A DNA stretch of 64,000 nucleotides. It comes from Thinopyrum elongatum. Lineage: Eukaryota > Streptophyta > Magnoliopsida > Poales > Poaceae. The position numbers and the translations under genes are program-made. Below are positions 10,851 through 21,552 of this stretch, piece after piece. Under the pieces are notes generated by a model, which was not told the DNA's origin, searched no databases, and saw only the letters and a program-made list of their open reading frames with translations. Every line of letters starts with the position of its first letter. Position 1 is the first letter of the stretch. The DNA is taken from assembly GCA_011799875.1 (NCBI GenBank), contig CM022301.1, positions 220,044,296 through 220,108,295 of the forward strand. Reading direction: 5' to 3'.

Positions 10851-11933
10851 CGCGTAATAAGGAGGCACTTCCTTGCGTGCGAAGATGTAGCTGGTGGGTC
10901 CAGCTGTCAGCCTCACCGTGTATAGTCGTCTTCCGGTGGCTGTCGTTCATTGACAACGTTGACCACGCCGCGCGGAGAGCACCAAGGCGATGGACAACGG
11001 CGAGGCCTGGTAAGGGAACGATGCGGAGCCGAGGAAGACGAGGCAGTGGATGCCCACGCGGAGGGGAGTACGAGGGTTCACTGGTTCCGCTGCGGTGTGA
11101 GGCTGCGGTCGCCGGAGAATAACACGGGGTGTGGGTGAGTAGAGGGAAGGCCTGGCCGGCAGTGGGATTAGGGTGGGGCGGTGAGGCCTGCGTGGCAGCA
11201 CTGCCGCCCACAGGAGGCAGGAGCAGGCGGTCCCGCCGACATTGGTTTGGGCGGCTGGACCAAGAAGATCAGAGGTTGAAGAAGCAGCACGGCTGTTGGA
11301 TTAACATCCAACGGTCCAGCTACTAGAATCATTTGTTGACTAAGTTGACAAAGCACCGCGTATGCGTCAGCTTAGTAGGCCCACAAGTCAGCGTAATAAG
11401 GAGGCACTTGCTTGTGTGGGTCCCTACTGTCAGCCTCCCCACTTACATCCCTCTTCCAATGGCTGTCATTTGTTGACCATGTTGACCATGCCGCGCCGAG
11501 AGCACCAACGCGGTGGATGACGGTGAGGCCCAGGAAGGGAATGACCCAGAGCCGGCGAAGCCACAGTAGTGGATGCCCACACTGAGGGGAGTACGAGGCC
11601 TGATTGGCGGTTGCGGGGTGAGGCTGCCGTCGCTAGAAAATAACAAGAGGTACGGGTGGGTAGAGGGATGGCCTGGCCAGCGGTGGGAGTAGGGTGGGCC
11701 GGTGAGGCCTACGCGGCAGCACAGCCGGCTACAGAAGGAGGGAGCAGGCAGTCCCGTCGGCGCTGGTTTGAGCGGCCGGAGCAGGAAGAGCAGAGATTGA
11801 AGAAGCACGACGGCGGTTGGATGGACATCCAACAGTCACTGCTCTGTGTTGACTAAGTTGACAAAGCCTTGCGTACGCGTAAAAAAAAAATTAGGACAGC
11901 GTCATCGTCAACCTAGTAGGCCCACAAGTCAGC
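10851..11933. repeat. ~540-bp direct tandem duplication
   Basis: Copy 1 (about 10851-11390) and copy 2 (about 11391-11933) each start GTAATAAGGAGGCACTT and end GGCCCACAAGTCAGC. Between these they share the same order of blocks: TGGCTGTC, TTGACCA, GCGGTGGATG.CGG, AGTGGATGCCCAC, GGCCTGGCC, TTGAAGAAGCA and GTTGACTAAGTTGACAAAGC. The copies have diverged visibly. A further partial copy of the first ~55 bp lies at 10775-10831. The GC-rich frames inside are not conserved between copies, so no gene is called. Confidence 0.75.
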
Positions 11934-11940
11934 CTCCAAA

Positions 11941-12718
11941 TCTGTGGAAAATAGCATACAACCCATTTGTTTTAATAATTTACAGCCCATTTGCTAATTC
12001 TTAAGTATATTTTGAAGCCCATATTCTTTTTGTTAGCATTACAGACCATATTCTGGCCACTGCTAAAAAATTCAACAAAATTTTGCATATTTCGATGGGG
12101 TCCAAACTCTTTTAATCACGAAATTTCAAGTCACATTAAAAATAATTATAAAAATAATTTTATTTCAAATTAAAATACAACGAAATTTTCCCCGCAAAAA
12201 AAACAATGAAATTTAAAATCTTGAAATCCTGAAAAACCAAATTTGAATCTAGTTGCCGGTTTTCTATGTTTCTAAAATTTACAGCCCATTTCTTACTACT
12301 TATAGCCCATTTTCTGGGGAAGCCGAATACATCCCTCCTCGTCTTTAAAGATTTTTAGCCCAGCAGGGCTGAGAAAAGCAAGTAGGCCTGGGTTGGGTAT
12401 TGTCCAAAATAAAATAGAACTGGGCTAGCCATTTTCAGAAAGAAAAAAGATATCAACTGGGCTCGTCATGTGCTTAAATAAAAGCCTGGGCTCCGTCTCT
12501 ACAACTGGGCGAGCAGCAGAGTCCTTGTTGTTACAATATTTCTCTCTTTAATAAAGGAAATGGCAAGCCATTTGCCTTGTTTCAAAGAAAATATGATAGT
12601 CACAGCCGAGTTGAAAAGGGCAACAACATCCAACTCAAGCTTACAAATGGTATGAAAGGCCAAGGATTAATTGTTCATGAAATTTAGACAAAACCCAGAT
12701 TGAACATGCCAATAACAT
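11941..12718. other. Gene-free stretch downstream of the F-box pseudogene
   Basis: AT-rich, with repeated (T)ACAGCCCATTT and GGGCT motifs (about 11955-12330 and 12350-12510). The last part, 12540-12718, directly follows the F-box stop on the minus strand and would be its 3' untranslated or terminator region. No ORF of interest. Confidence 0.4.
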
Positions 12719-14462
12719 CTAACCCAACCACTGTTTTTGGCAGTCACAAACAAATGGATCGGTTTGATCCATAAAATCAACATCCTGTGCGAAAATTTTT
12801 ACTGGAACATGACCACAAGTTATTGTAAATACAAGCCGAGCACGTTCAGAAGCCCATTTGTCCACCTGAAACTTCTTTTTTTGCTGTTCAACATATCCGT
12901 CCATGAGAAATTTCTTGTTGAAAAACTTAAGCCTCATGGACAATAGTAACCTCGCATTCAACAGGAAGAATACGACAAAGCTTCTGTTTGCCTGGTTGGA
13001 TGCATATCCTTCCATCGTTATTGTCCTCAAACGAATGTCATGAGAACTGAGAAAATCCCGATGCTTATTACGCCACCGATTGGTTATATGTTTTTCTCCA
13101 TGTGTTAGTGCCTAAGTAGACATGAAGATTGAAAAAAGTTAAGGTCTAAAAAAAGAGTATGTTGAATGAGCGACAGTTGAACGGTTAATTCTAGTACAAT
13201 ATATACGGGCTTTCGATGGCTGAATTCAATGTGCATGAAATCATCACCTTTATATACAAATTCTCCAGACATGGAAAGCATCGCAGCAAGCCAATAATTG
13301 TGTTCAGATCATAACTAAACAGTCCGATATATAAGATCTTGACAGAATCCAGCACCATTGATAGGCTATCCATGGACGAACTCTTCATTGAGCATATAAC
13401 ATAATATTAGTACCCAAAGTGTACTCCAAGATGATATAAAACTTATGCGCACAAATGAAAAATGCAGCTTATGATTACAAATATGTAGATGATAATATAC
13501 GGTACCTGAATAAGTGTGGAGCCAAACACCAACTTCTGATAATTAAACAAATCAGGAATTACACCCAAGGTCTCCAGTTTAGGCGCAGAGACGACAATTA
13601 TTTGCGAAGGTATATAACAATAATGAAGGAGCAACCTTTGAAGTGAAGGGGCATCTTCGATGATGAGCTGCTGTCCTTCAAAACAAATTCCAATGCTTTT
13701 AAGGTGAGGCGACTTTATTTGGAGACAACTGATAGGGATTTCTATTCCCAAAACAATCAACAAGCACTCCAGGGCATGGCAACTGGAGTGGATGATGCTG
13801 TGCAGTGAGGCCTCCGACAGATAAACCACCACAAGCGAAAGTTTTTTTAGTAGTGGGAGTCGAAGCATTTGCACTAGATCGTCTGGTAGATGGCACCGGG
13901 CAAAGGTGGCAGTGTGGAGAGAGGAGGAAAACCACGAGATGGACAACAGTGGTGTGGGCACAAATTCTTGGCCTTCGGTTCGTGGTATGTAATTTTTGTG
14001 GTAATGGTAGAACTCAAACTGCTGGAGGTTTTCGAATTTAGGGGATGTCAGCCAAGCATCCACCATGCAGGGTATGGACAGCAGGTAGCGTGTTGGGATG
14101 CAGAGGCATTGAACGGAGCCCTGATGGGAGGAGATGATGGCTCTGCAGAGTTCAAAATCATGAACGACAGATAGCTAATGACAGTCGAGATTAAGGGGCG
14201 TGGCGCGCCATAGAGGGCACCACCGAGTTGAGAGGACTTGGGTGCGGCAGCAATCCTTGGTGGGGAGAAGCGAGATGATCTCCCCAAGGATGTCATCCAG
14301 GAGATCGCTGATGCGGTCCACCCGAGATTCTACGGGTTCCTCAGATCTGGTGGGGAGGGGGGGCTCGCCGCTTCTCCCCGCGCTGCTGGGTGCGGGATCT
14401 ACAACCGGCGTCGCCGCTGGCGGGAGCCTCATCTTCTTGGCGCTGGGGCCAGCCGACTCCAT
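12719..14462 (-). pseudogene. F-box/LRR/FBD gene with one nonsense codon (3 exons)
   Basis: Exons on the minus strand: 14462-13506, 13382-13248 and 13111-12719. Introns have GT...AG ends (CAG/GTACC, TGAAG/AGTTC; AAG/GTGAT, CTTAG/GCACT) and all junctions are phase 0. Together they encode about 494 residues. Residues ~50-90 ([20 protein letters not shown]...STRWCPLW) form an F-box, the Skp1-binding part of an SCF ubiquitin ligase. Exons 1-2 give leucine-rich substrate-binding repeats (LKKLSLVVVYLSEASLH, FPCLENLYIK). Exon 3 is an FBD-like C-terminus (LRTITMEGY ... WASERARLVF). The only lesion I see is TAG at 14177-14175 (codon 96), right after the F-box; the same frame continues cleanly on both sides. 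Length and domain order are normal for this large, fast-evolving grass family. The start at 14462 was chosen over the open frame from 14594 because the F-box begins ~50 residues later, as is usual. A sequencing or assembly error is the alternative to true decay. Confidence 0.85.
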
Positions 14463-14800
14463 TTTCCTTGCGGGCGTCGTGCCAAGCTCACGGGTTTGAG
14501 CAGAGTAGCGAGAGACGAGCCTAGTGGCAGTGAGAGTGCGGAAGAAGGAGGGCTGGGGTTTTCTGTAGGAGCGAGGAAGAAGAGGAGCAGGCATTTTCTG
14601 TACGTGTGAGGAAGAAGGTGAGCGGGGGTTTTCTGTACGAGTGAAGAAGATGGGGAGCGGGGGGAATTGGGGGGAGACGGAAGCGGGAGATTCGAGCGAG
14701 CTGCAATAAGTGGAGGCGAGGAGGAAGGAGGGTTTTTCTGGGATCGCCCCTCTTTAAGAAATATGGGCTTTTCCTCGCAAAAAACAAAAACAAATGGGCT
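14463..14800 (-). promoter_or_regulatory. Purine-rich repeats upstream of the F-box start
   Basis: On the plus strand a GAAGAAGG.GAGCGGGGGTTTTCTGTA(C/G)GAGTG module of ~48 bp recurs about three times at 14532-14680; on the gene's strand this is a CT-rich 5' leader. CT-rich tracts are common in plant leaders near transcription starts. I could not place a TATA box with confidence. Confidence 0.4.
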
Positions 14801-15289
14801 TTAAGATGGATAGGCTTTTGTATCGACCTAGTCGGCTGCCCGTGTTTCGTACTGGACGGCCTTGTACTAGAGGCAGCCCATTAGAGACACTCTCCAGCCC
14901 TCCAGCTTATTGCCCATTCAAAAGAAAAAAAGTGACACCTCCAGCTTATGGCTCCTCATAGGTAACATTTTTCAACTTGGAAAAAAAGTTATAGCTCCTT
15001 CTCGGGCCGGCTTGGCGTCCACCAAATTAGAGGATGCGGTAATGCATGCAGACACTCACACTGGTCGTTGCGCGGCAAAATGAGGGGTCAAATAACAGGC
15101 CCACAATATAGATTGTAAAGGTTGACACGCTAGTCAACATTCACACTAAACTAAGTTTCACAACATACGGTATGCATACTAGCTAACATTCACAAGCACT
15201 TAAGTGCAGCATGTTTACACATCTAAATGATTCATAAGACTATAACCAAGACAAAGTTGTAAGAAGGTGTAGAAATAAAGAAAAAATGA
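14801..15289. other. Gene-free stretch
   Basis: No ORF or recognisable element. It would lie upstream of the F-box gene. Confidence 0.3.
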
Positions 15290-15425
15290 TCGAGGCTTCT
15301 CTGAGCAAAGGGCCTCCCTACGCACGCACATGCTTCTTTCTGCTCAATGTTGCGTGCACTTTGAGCATGTTGGCAACTCCACAGCTAGCTTGATGGCTCA
15401 TCTTGCAATTTACGCTGACACATTG
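15290..15425. repeat. Dispersed duplicate, copy 1 (partner 21180-21325)
   Basis: Shares with 21180-21325 the ordered blocks AAAGGGCCTCCCTA, GCATGCTTCTTTCT, CTCAATGTTGCGTGCACTTT, GAGCATGTTGGCAACTCCAC and GGTGGCTCATCTTGCAATT (one or two differences each). Copy 2 has a ~14-bp insertion after the first block. Same orientation, ~5.9 kb apart. Confidence 0.75.
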
Positions 15426-17859
15426 TAGCAAATAGAGGAGGCAATAGAGATCACTCAACACCAGACTGTTTTGTGCAGTTCCACTGAAATCATCTTCATT
15501 GTCCTGAATGTGAAAAGATAGGAAAGCAATAGCTATACTTAAACGGTTTCGCAAAACAATAGCACATATCAATAGCTTGGCATGACAAAACACGATCATC
15601 TGGACGAAGGGGATACTGACCTGCGTGAGGAAGATTATGCATAATTTTAATAGGTGGTTAGTTGATTTCCACCTTGGGATCTCCTATGATGGCACAGAGG
15701 AAATTATATGCAATCGATGAGTGCAATTCCTTCCGTGTGGCTGTAGAAAATTTGTCCGACTAACCCCAATATATTTTTTGTGCAGTTCCACTAAAATAAT
15801 GCACTGCTGTTTGCATGACCCCTACTCGCCGGCCAGGCCATCAATGACTCGGTCTCTTTTATCTTGCGTTGACGGCGCGGCTGCAGTGCTTGTTTGCTCC
15901 TCCACACATGACAGGCTCGTTCCACACTGCAATGAGCAAGTCAACGTACGAATAAGCTTATTTCATCTTGCGTTGGTCATTCTACCTAGTTACGAATGTA
16001 GGAATACCTGGAGCACCGTGAGGTCAGCTGACAGCAGGTTACACTAAAATTGAGGTTTGTGCTTCCATTTGCACAAATAAGACACCATATGGAGATAGAC
16101 AACCCTGTTTGCACAAATATGTAACAGGGTTACTTAAGCAGTGTCATTTTTTGCAGCGGCATATGATTAACAACAGCATCTCATATGTTATCAATGGCAT
16201 TACACTGACAATATGAAAAGTGCCATTAACTAAGAAGTGCCATCACATCAAATCAACACTGGCACTAGATTAACGGGGGCTTACATTAACATGCATAACA
16301 ATAGCATTATTACTCTATGATGACAGATTGACAGTAGCACTTGATCAGTACGTACATGCACGGTTAACAGGAACGATCATTCTAACAAAGGGTGATGCGG
16401 AAAGGAGAAACACATCGTCGTGTCAACCATTGTGCAATTAAATTTTGTGCGGTTCCACGGAGATGCGGCTATGTTACTGGTGTCAGATTTTAGTGTAACG
16501 GCCGAAAACACTCTTTATGAGAAATAAAGCAAGACAGAAGCATTTCATAAAACGGTGGTGGCATTGATTTAGTTTATCAATGGCAATAGATTGACAGTAG
16601 ATAACTTAACAGTGACATCACATTAACAGTGGCATTATTTCATTTTACCTGTGATGTTAGATTAACAGCAGCAGTAAGGGCATAGGGACAGGGGAGGCAC
16701 AAGGACGTTTTACATCCACCGAGGCATAAAGTGGTGAGGCAGAGGTGTTGTCGAGTGCGGCAAACATGCAAAGCATGTCTGGATTTGTGCCTTTTTTGTT
16801 GTCGTTAGTGACCTTTCCTATGTAACCACAGGAAATCTAGACGTGCTCATTCTCGGTTGCATTGTCGACCCAACCCCCCCACTTTCTGTCCTTTTGGACC
16901 AAGAGACCGGTCAGGCCAGCATCTTTATTTCCCTTTCCAACCAAGAGATTGGTTCGTTAGCTAGTATCTGCAGTACCTTTTTTCCTTTAATAGTAAAAAA
17001 TTAGGTGTTGTTCGAGTGTTCGACAAGCCGACGGAGCTAGCTACATGGGGAGCTTTGTAATACTAGAAGAATATCCACATGCAGGATGCAGCGACGTGGG
17101 GAGCAATCCTAACTTGATTAAAAAAAGGATGCAATGACGTGGGGAGCTAAGCCATTAGAACAAGGCCGGTTCTAAAAGAAGTTATACCTTCGGTCGGCGG
17201 GATGTGGCGAGGCAGTCGGCGGGATCTGCCAACACGACGGCGGGGAGCAAGGGTGCGGAGGACCACCCACGCCGGCGCCAGGTCAGAGAAGATGGCGTGC
17301 GACGGCTTCCTCCCTCGCCACCGGCGACCACCAACTGATGGGATCCGGTCGGATCTGTGACAACCGGTGAGAAGAGAGAGAGAGAGAGACAAAGAGAGTG
17401 GACACCACCGTCTTGTTTAGATCTGGAGAGGGTGAGAGAGTGAGAAGAAGAAAGCAACCCTAGCAAGCAAGTCCCGAAGTGGAGTAGTAATTATTTTTCT
17501 CTCCGTAGCGATCGTTTTAAATTGAATACGCGGGGAGCCATCTTCTCATTTAACGTACCAGTAAAAAGAAACTCGATGAATAATTGCGCCACCACGTTCA
17601 GGTCGCACTTGGTATGGCTGACATTTGGTCCCAGACCCCACATTAAGTGGACAACTAGATGTGTCAAATTGTCATGTTACCTGCCTTTTCGTGTGCAAAT
17701 GCGCTCCACCGTGAGTGTACCCGCGCGTGTGCATGAGGGGATAGTGAAGTTCAATTTATAAACCTTGAGGTTGTAGAGCTAGTCGAAAACAAACCCTCAC
17801 CTTTAAATCACTGAAGTTTGTACCCTGTCCTCTGTAGTCCCAGTCATTTTTAACCTTAA
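15426..17859. other. Gene-free mosaic region
   Basis: No coding gene supported. A short motif TTTTGTGC(A/G)GTTCCAC recurs at about 15468, 15776 and 16442. 16140-16680 is rich in loosely repeated CAGTGGCATT / ATTAACAG words. 17160-17470 is a GC-rich block with a GA microsatellite (about 17372-17390); its minus-strand frames resemble a decayed gene start (CT-rich leader followed by a GC-rich frame), but no domain is recognisable. Confidence 0.35.
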
Positions 17860-17986
17860 GGGCGTGTGCGGTTCAAGGGGTTTTAACGGGGATTAACATG
17901 GATTGTGGGGGATTAAATCATGTACAAGACAAATTCCCGTCCATTCGTCTCGAAACCCCTGGGAGGAGGTTGAACCGAACAAGGCC
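17860..17986. mobile_element. Tourist-like MITE (~127 bp)
   Basis: Terminal inverted repeats GGGCGTGTGCGGTTCAA on the left against the complement of TTGAACCGAACAAGGCC on the right, flanked by TAA on both sides (17857-17859 and 17987-17989). A three-base TAA/TTA duplication is the mark of PIF/Harbinger-derived Tourist elements. Non-coding. Confidence 0.7.
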
Positions 17987-17989
17987 TAA

Positions 17990-18186
17990 GACTAACCACA
18001 ATGGGAGTAACTTCAAGAGTAACATCGGGTCCAACTCAGCAAATTCGCCTATGTGGCAACTAGTTAATGAGGAGAGAGGTAAACTGAGTAACTTATAGTT
18101 AGTTACTCATTCTTTGAGTAACATCACACATACCAAAACAAAATGACTCTATAACCTAATAAATGAAGCTTTGCATGACACTACAC
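17990..18186. mobile_element. Truncated MITE, same family as 19582-19859
   Basis: Begins GACTAACCACAATGGGAGTAAC and shares with the MITE at 19582-19859 the words GGGAGTAAC, AGTAACAT, TATGTGGCAA.TA.TTAATGA, GAGAGAGGT and CTATAA.(C/G)TAATAAATG. It lacks the expected right inverted repeat; the sequence breaks into unrelated DNA after TGACACTACAC. It abuts the preceding MITE, so one probably inserted beside or into the other. Confidence 0.6.
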
Positions 18187-18190
18187 GTGC

Positions 18191-19542
18191 GATGACCACT
18201 GGAGCAATCCACTCAGGTTGTACGTAAACATGTTTATACTCTTCATTCATGATTTTTAGTACAAATAGGATGCACATGGCGATGTCATCCTCATACCAAC
18301 CACTATTGATGGATGGCCACGCATCGTCGTTGTGCTCACCTGCAACTGCAACTCGAGTTGCGCATGCAGCAACTACGACTACAATGGAGTACTAGACGCA
18401 CAAGGCATGTTGTTGGTGCTGCTTCATGAGCTACCAAGCCTTCTAGACAAGTGCGCGGTAATGGCCATCACCTGCGGAATGAAGGACGTCATTCTTTCGC
18501 CGCATCCTGGCCATCACAAAGGTGGTGACGCACTTTGCGGGGTTGTCAGAGACGGAGTCCGTCATCCCACTCCAGCGACGGACAGCGCTCGCCCGAGAGC
18601 GTGAATGTGGACGCAAATTCGTGCAAACACGATCGGATTTCATATATACATGACGGATTTCATTACATTTACATTAAATAAGTTGTGCTAGTTCGGAGCT
18701 AAAGGTAGAATTAATATACCTAATCGAAATGGTCGCCGACTGATCTCTTTGTCCTCGTCTAGCATCCGGCTGAAGAAGAATCGTGCAAGACACCGGCTGT
18801 TTTCGCCGGCGTCGCCTCGGCGGTGGCCTTCATCGGATACAATCGGCGGCGGCCTCCCGTGTTCTACTTCTCCTCGATGATGGCGACGGACGGGGACGTG
18901 CTGGCCGTCACCTCGTGGACATCCGCATAGCCGCATCACCTCGTCGACATCCGCGGCGGCTTCTTTCTCTGCCTGCATGGCGTGGCTATGCGCGCGTCGA
19001 TGGCGGATGGCACAGTCGCAGGCACTGGAGGCGATGTACGACGCGGCGGCGTCGAGGGCAGCGACAATGCCCGTGCTGCTGTGCTCCCTGACAAGCTGGC
19101 GTGGAGCAACTTGGCACTCTTCCTCGAGCAGGATTGGAGCGGCCAGCTGCGGAACCACGCACTGGCTTAGGGCGGCAACTAGCTCCGTCGGGCTAGGCGA
19201 GGTAGGTGGAGCAGCGAGCTGCCTCGCTCATAACTGTCGGGCTTGGCGGGCCACCCAGATGGCTTTTATGCTGGAGAACTCCTCTTCCTGCTCGTCGGAT
19301 GCAGCCGAAAGAGTGGAGAAAATGGTGGAAGGAGGAGCTTGGCCGGCGTCCCGCTCCTGAACGGACATGTGGCCGGAGTGGGTTTCTCGCATTCCATGTG
19401 TGTTTAATGTAGGTGTGTGAATGCGGCGAGGAGGCGGGTACAGCTAGGAGTGCAGTGGGCGGCGCCCTCGGCCGGCGCGCAGCTTCAATGGCGGACGAAG
19501 TGAGAGGTCGCGTTCGCCCTGACCCCCTTGACCGTGGACCTT
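18191..19542. repeat. Long copy of a dispersed duplicated segment (partner 22361-22631)
   Basis: Starts GATGACCACTGG.GCAATCCA and ends TTGACCGTGGACCTT. The partner at 22361-22631 is an internally deleted version matching 18191-18226, 18611-18682 and about 19360-19542. The 1352-bp long copy has a GC-rich core (18780-19400) with overlapping frames on both strands: 156 codons on minus (18688-19158) and 127 codons on plus (18977-19360). I recognise no domain in either and cannot choose between them; it may be a captured or decayed gene fragment. Confidence 0.6.
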
Positions 19543-19581
19543 GATCGTGTACATCCGGCTTTGAGCACAACATTATCCTAA

Positions 19582-19859
19582 GGCTGGTCATATTGGGAGT
19601 AACATAGCTAGTAACATAACGCACCCCAATGCAAATTTGCTTATGTGGCAAGTAATTAATGAAAAGAGAGGTGCTTAGAGTAACATAATACTATGTTACT
19701 ATAACATAGCCCTTCCCAAGAATAAATGAGCCTATAAGTTAATAAATGCAATCATCTATATGTTACTACTTCTTTGTTACTTTGCACTATTAACGTAGTA
19801 ACATAGGCTAGTGTCATATGAATGACACTAGTCTAAGTTACTCCCCACTATGACTAGCC
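19582..19859. mobile_element. MITE (~278 bp), Tourist-like
   Basis: Inverted ends GGCTGGTCATATTGGGAGTAAC on the left and the complement of GTTACTCCCCACTATGACTAGCC on the right, with a few mismatches. The interior is rich in GTAACATA in both orientations. The flanks are TAA (left) and AAT (right), so the target duplication is not clean. It sits just outside the duplicated segment 18191-19542, so it probably inserted after that segment was copied. Confidence 0.65.
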
Positions 19860-20990
19860 AATGGACCTTGACGGTGTACGTCACCTTGTGTCCAGATCTG
19901 AGATGCCACGTGTACCAGATGAATGACTACAAAGTTCGACCTGTGATGCTAGGTGCGAGCCGAGGAACACTGTTAGAGAGACCCCCTCTTAATTTTCCTA
20001 CATTGGTCATTTGATTCATAGGATAGAATGCTATAGGAATTTTTCCTATGAAATCATGTGTTAATTGGCAATCTAGCATCCACTCCAACTTTTTTTTTCA
20101 CTTCCTTTGTTTTTCCCGTGTCAAACACTGTGTTAATGCTAGTATGGGATTCAAGTGGACATGCCACTCCAATCCTTTTTTTTCCTATTCCTGCGTTTTA
20201 AGTTCCTAGGAACGAAAGAAAAGAAACGGAGAGAGTACTTGCTCTAAATGATGTGCCGTTGCAAGAGCCGCCTATATTAATTAACCATGCTCTAAAAAGG
20301 TGGCCCAGCTTTGGCTATAGTGTACTGTACTCCTACTAAAGGTTAGTAGGTGACCTTGTGCTTGGCTCTTCGCCTCTTCCGGAAGTCGAACAATGATGAT
20401 GGTACTACAATATTATATACTTTTGGCAATCTGACACCGAATGAACTGCTGCACGTCCACCGCTTGTATAAAGCAAAAGCTTCTCCTCGTGCTGCGAGCC
20501 ACCGCGCGCGCGTGGGCGAGGGAGAGGGCGTAGTAAGCAAGCTTCTCATCGTTCTGCGAGTTGATGGGACACATCAAAGTTATTTATTACTCTCTCCAAA
20601 AAGGGCCGACCATGTCCATGGCTACCATCTCGTGCTCCATCATTGAGTACGTGGACGATTCACGTGCCATCGAGGAGAAAAAATATTGTGTAGTACGTGC
20701 CATCGAAGTGCACGACTCACTTACGCACTGCTTATCTCCATTTTCTTGCATGACACGTGCACCTTGATGCTAGATGTCCGCGTGTTGGCGAAAGGTTGAA
20801 CAAAGCTCACGTCTAAAACAAAAGAGTGGAAGAACATAAATTCCCGACGACCGAGAAGGAGCAAGGAACCTCGCCGTGGAGTGTCTGCACTCATAATGTT
20901 TTATATTATTCAGCGATATAAAATCAACCAAATCTCTCCACGTTTAACCGAAAGAGTCCGAAACACATCATACATGGCCCACCTCACGCA
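19860..20990. other. Gene-free stretch with decayed repeat fragments
   Basis: 19985-20100 matches 22630-22765 (blocks such as TTTGATTCAT, CCTATAGGAATTTTT and CTCCAACTTTTTTTTTCACTT), extending the homology of the two duplicated segments. 20240-20330 ends with AATTAACCATGCTCT, resembling the right end of the MITE-like element at 22047-22331. No gene supported. Confidence 0.4.
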
Positions 20991-21011
20991 TTCACCATAT
21001 TCCTCAGCCTC

Positions 21012-21167
21012 CGTGCGACACCTAGTTATAGTATATCCAGCAGCCCGTCGCTTCTCGCTCCTCATCCTTGTAGCTCGTGCGACACCTAGTTATAGTAGTA
21101 TATCCAACAGCCCATCGCTTCTCGCTCCTCGTCCTTATAGCCCGTGCGACACCTAGTTATAGTATAA
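21012..21167. repeat. 64-67-bp tandem repeat, 2.4 units
   Basis: CGTGCGACACCTAGTTATAG recurs at 21012, 21076 and 21143. The units share AGCCC(G/A)TCGCTTCTCGCTCC, and the copies are very similar, so this looks like a recent local expansion. Confidence 0.75.
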
Positions 21168-21179
21168 CTGAAAGAGTAC

Positions 21180-21325
21180 TTGCTCTTTGAGTAAAGGGCC
21201 TCCCTAAGCACGCATTAATTTCCTGGGCATGCTTCTTTCTACTCAATGTTGCGTGCACTTTGAGCATGTTGGCAACTCCACTGCTAGTTTGGTGGCTCAT
21301 CTTGCAATTGACGCCGACACATTAC
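21180..21325. repeat. Dispersed duplicate, copy 2 (partner 15290-15425)
   Basis: Same block order as 15290-15425, with an extra TTAATTTCCTGGGC between the first two blocks. Direct orientation. Confidence 0.75.
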
Positions 21326-21488
21326 AACACTCTTGCAAGGCCCAGAGGTTAATTTGAGAACAAGTACCTCGAGGTTAATTTCACATACATGACAAAAATT
21401 ATTAAAAAGTAACGCGATAGACCTTCGATTAACATGTGTTCAAAAAACAAAAAATGTAGAAAATTACAAAACAAAGACCTCGAGGTTC

Positions 21489-21552
21489 AACTAATTTGAT
21501 GGGTCACTGTAAAGGTTTAAAATAACCTTTACAGTGACCCATCAAATTAGTT
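21489..21552. repeat. Perfect 29-bp inverted repeat with 6-nt loop
   Basis: Arms 21489-21517 and 21524-21552 are exact reverse complements (AACTAATTTG... against ...CAAATTAGTT), separated by TAAAAT. No target duplication or MITE-type end is visible outside the arms. Confidence 0.85.

Larger units (their letters stand above)
9210..11940 (+). mobile_element. CACTA-like transposon, left end and subterminal region
   Basis: The sequence starts CACTACAAAAAAAAGACAC at 9210, a typical CACTA-superfamily terminus, preceded by AAC as the possible 3-bp target copy. It is followed by the repeat-rich subterminal DNA such elements carry: TGACGG/TATGACA motifs in both orientations, a CTGAACCCGAGCGAT array, a GGATGAACAGTAGCCCGTGG array, an ~81-bp array and a ~540-bp duplication. 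I did not find the matching right end (...TTTTTGTAGTG) in the window, so 11940 is only the last repeat I assign to it; the F-box pseudogene beyond may or may not be inside the element. No transposase is visible. Confidence 0.55.

Noticed and set aside
9863..11832. Long minus- and plus-strand ORFs in the CACTA-like region
   Set aside because: They translate minisatellite units in several registers and are not kept between the two ~540-bp copies.
13443..14609. Plus-strand ORFs opposite the F-box gene
   Set aside because: They are antisense translations of the F-box exons, which carry clear domain signal and splice sites on the minus strand.
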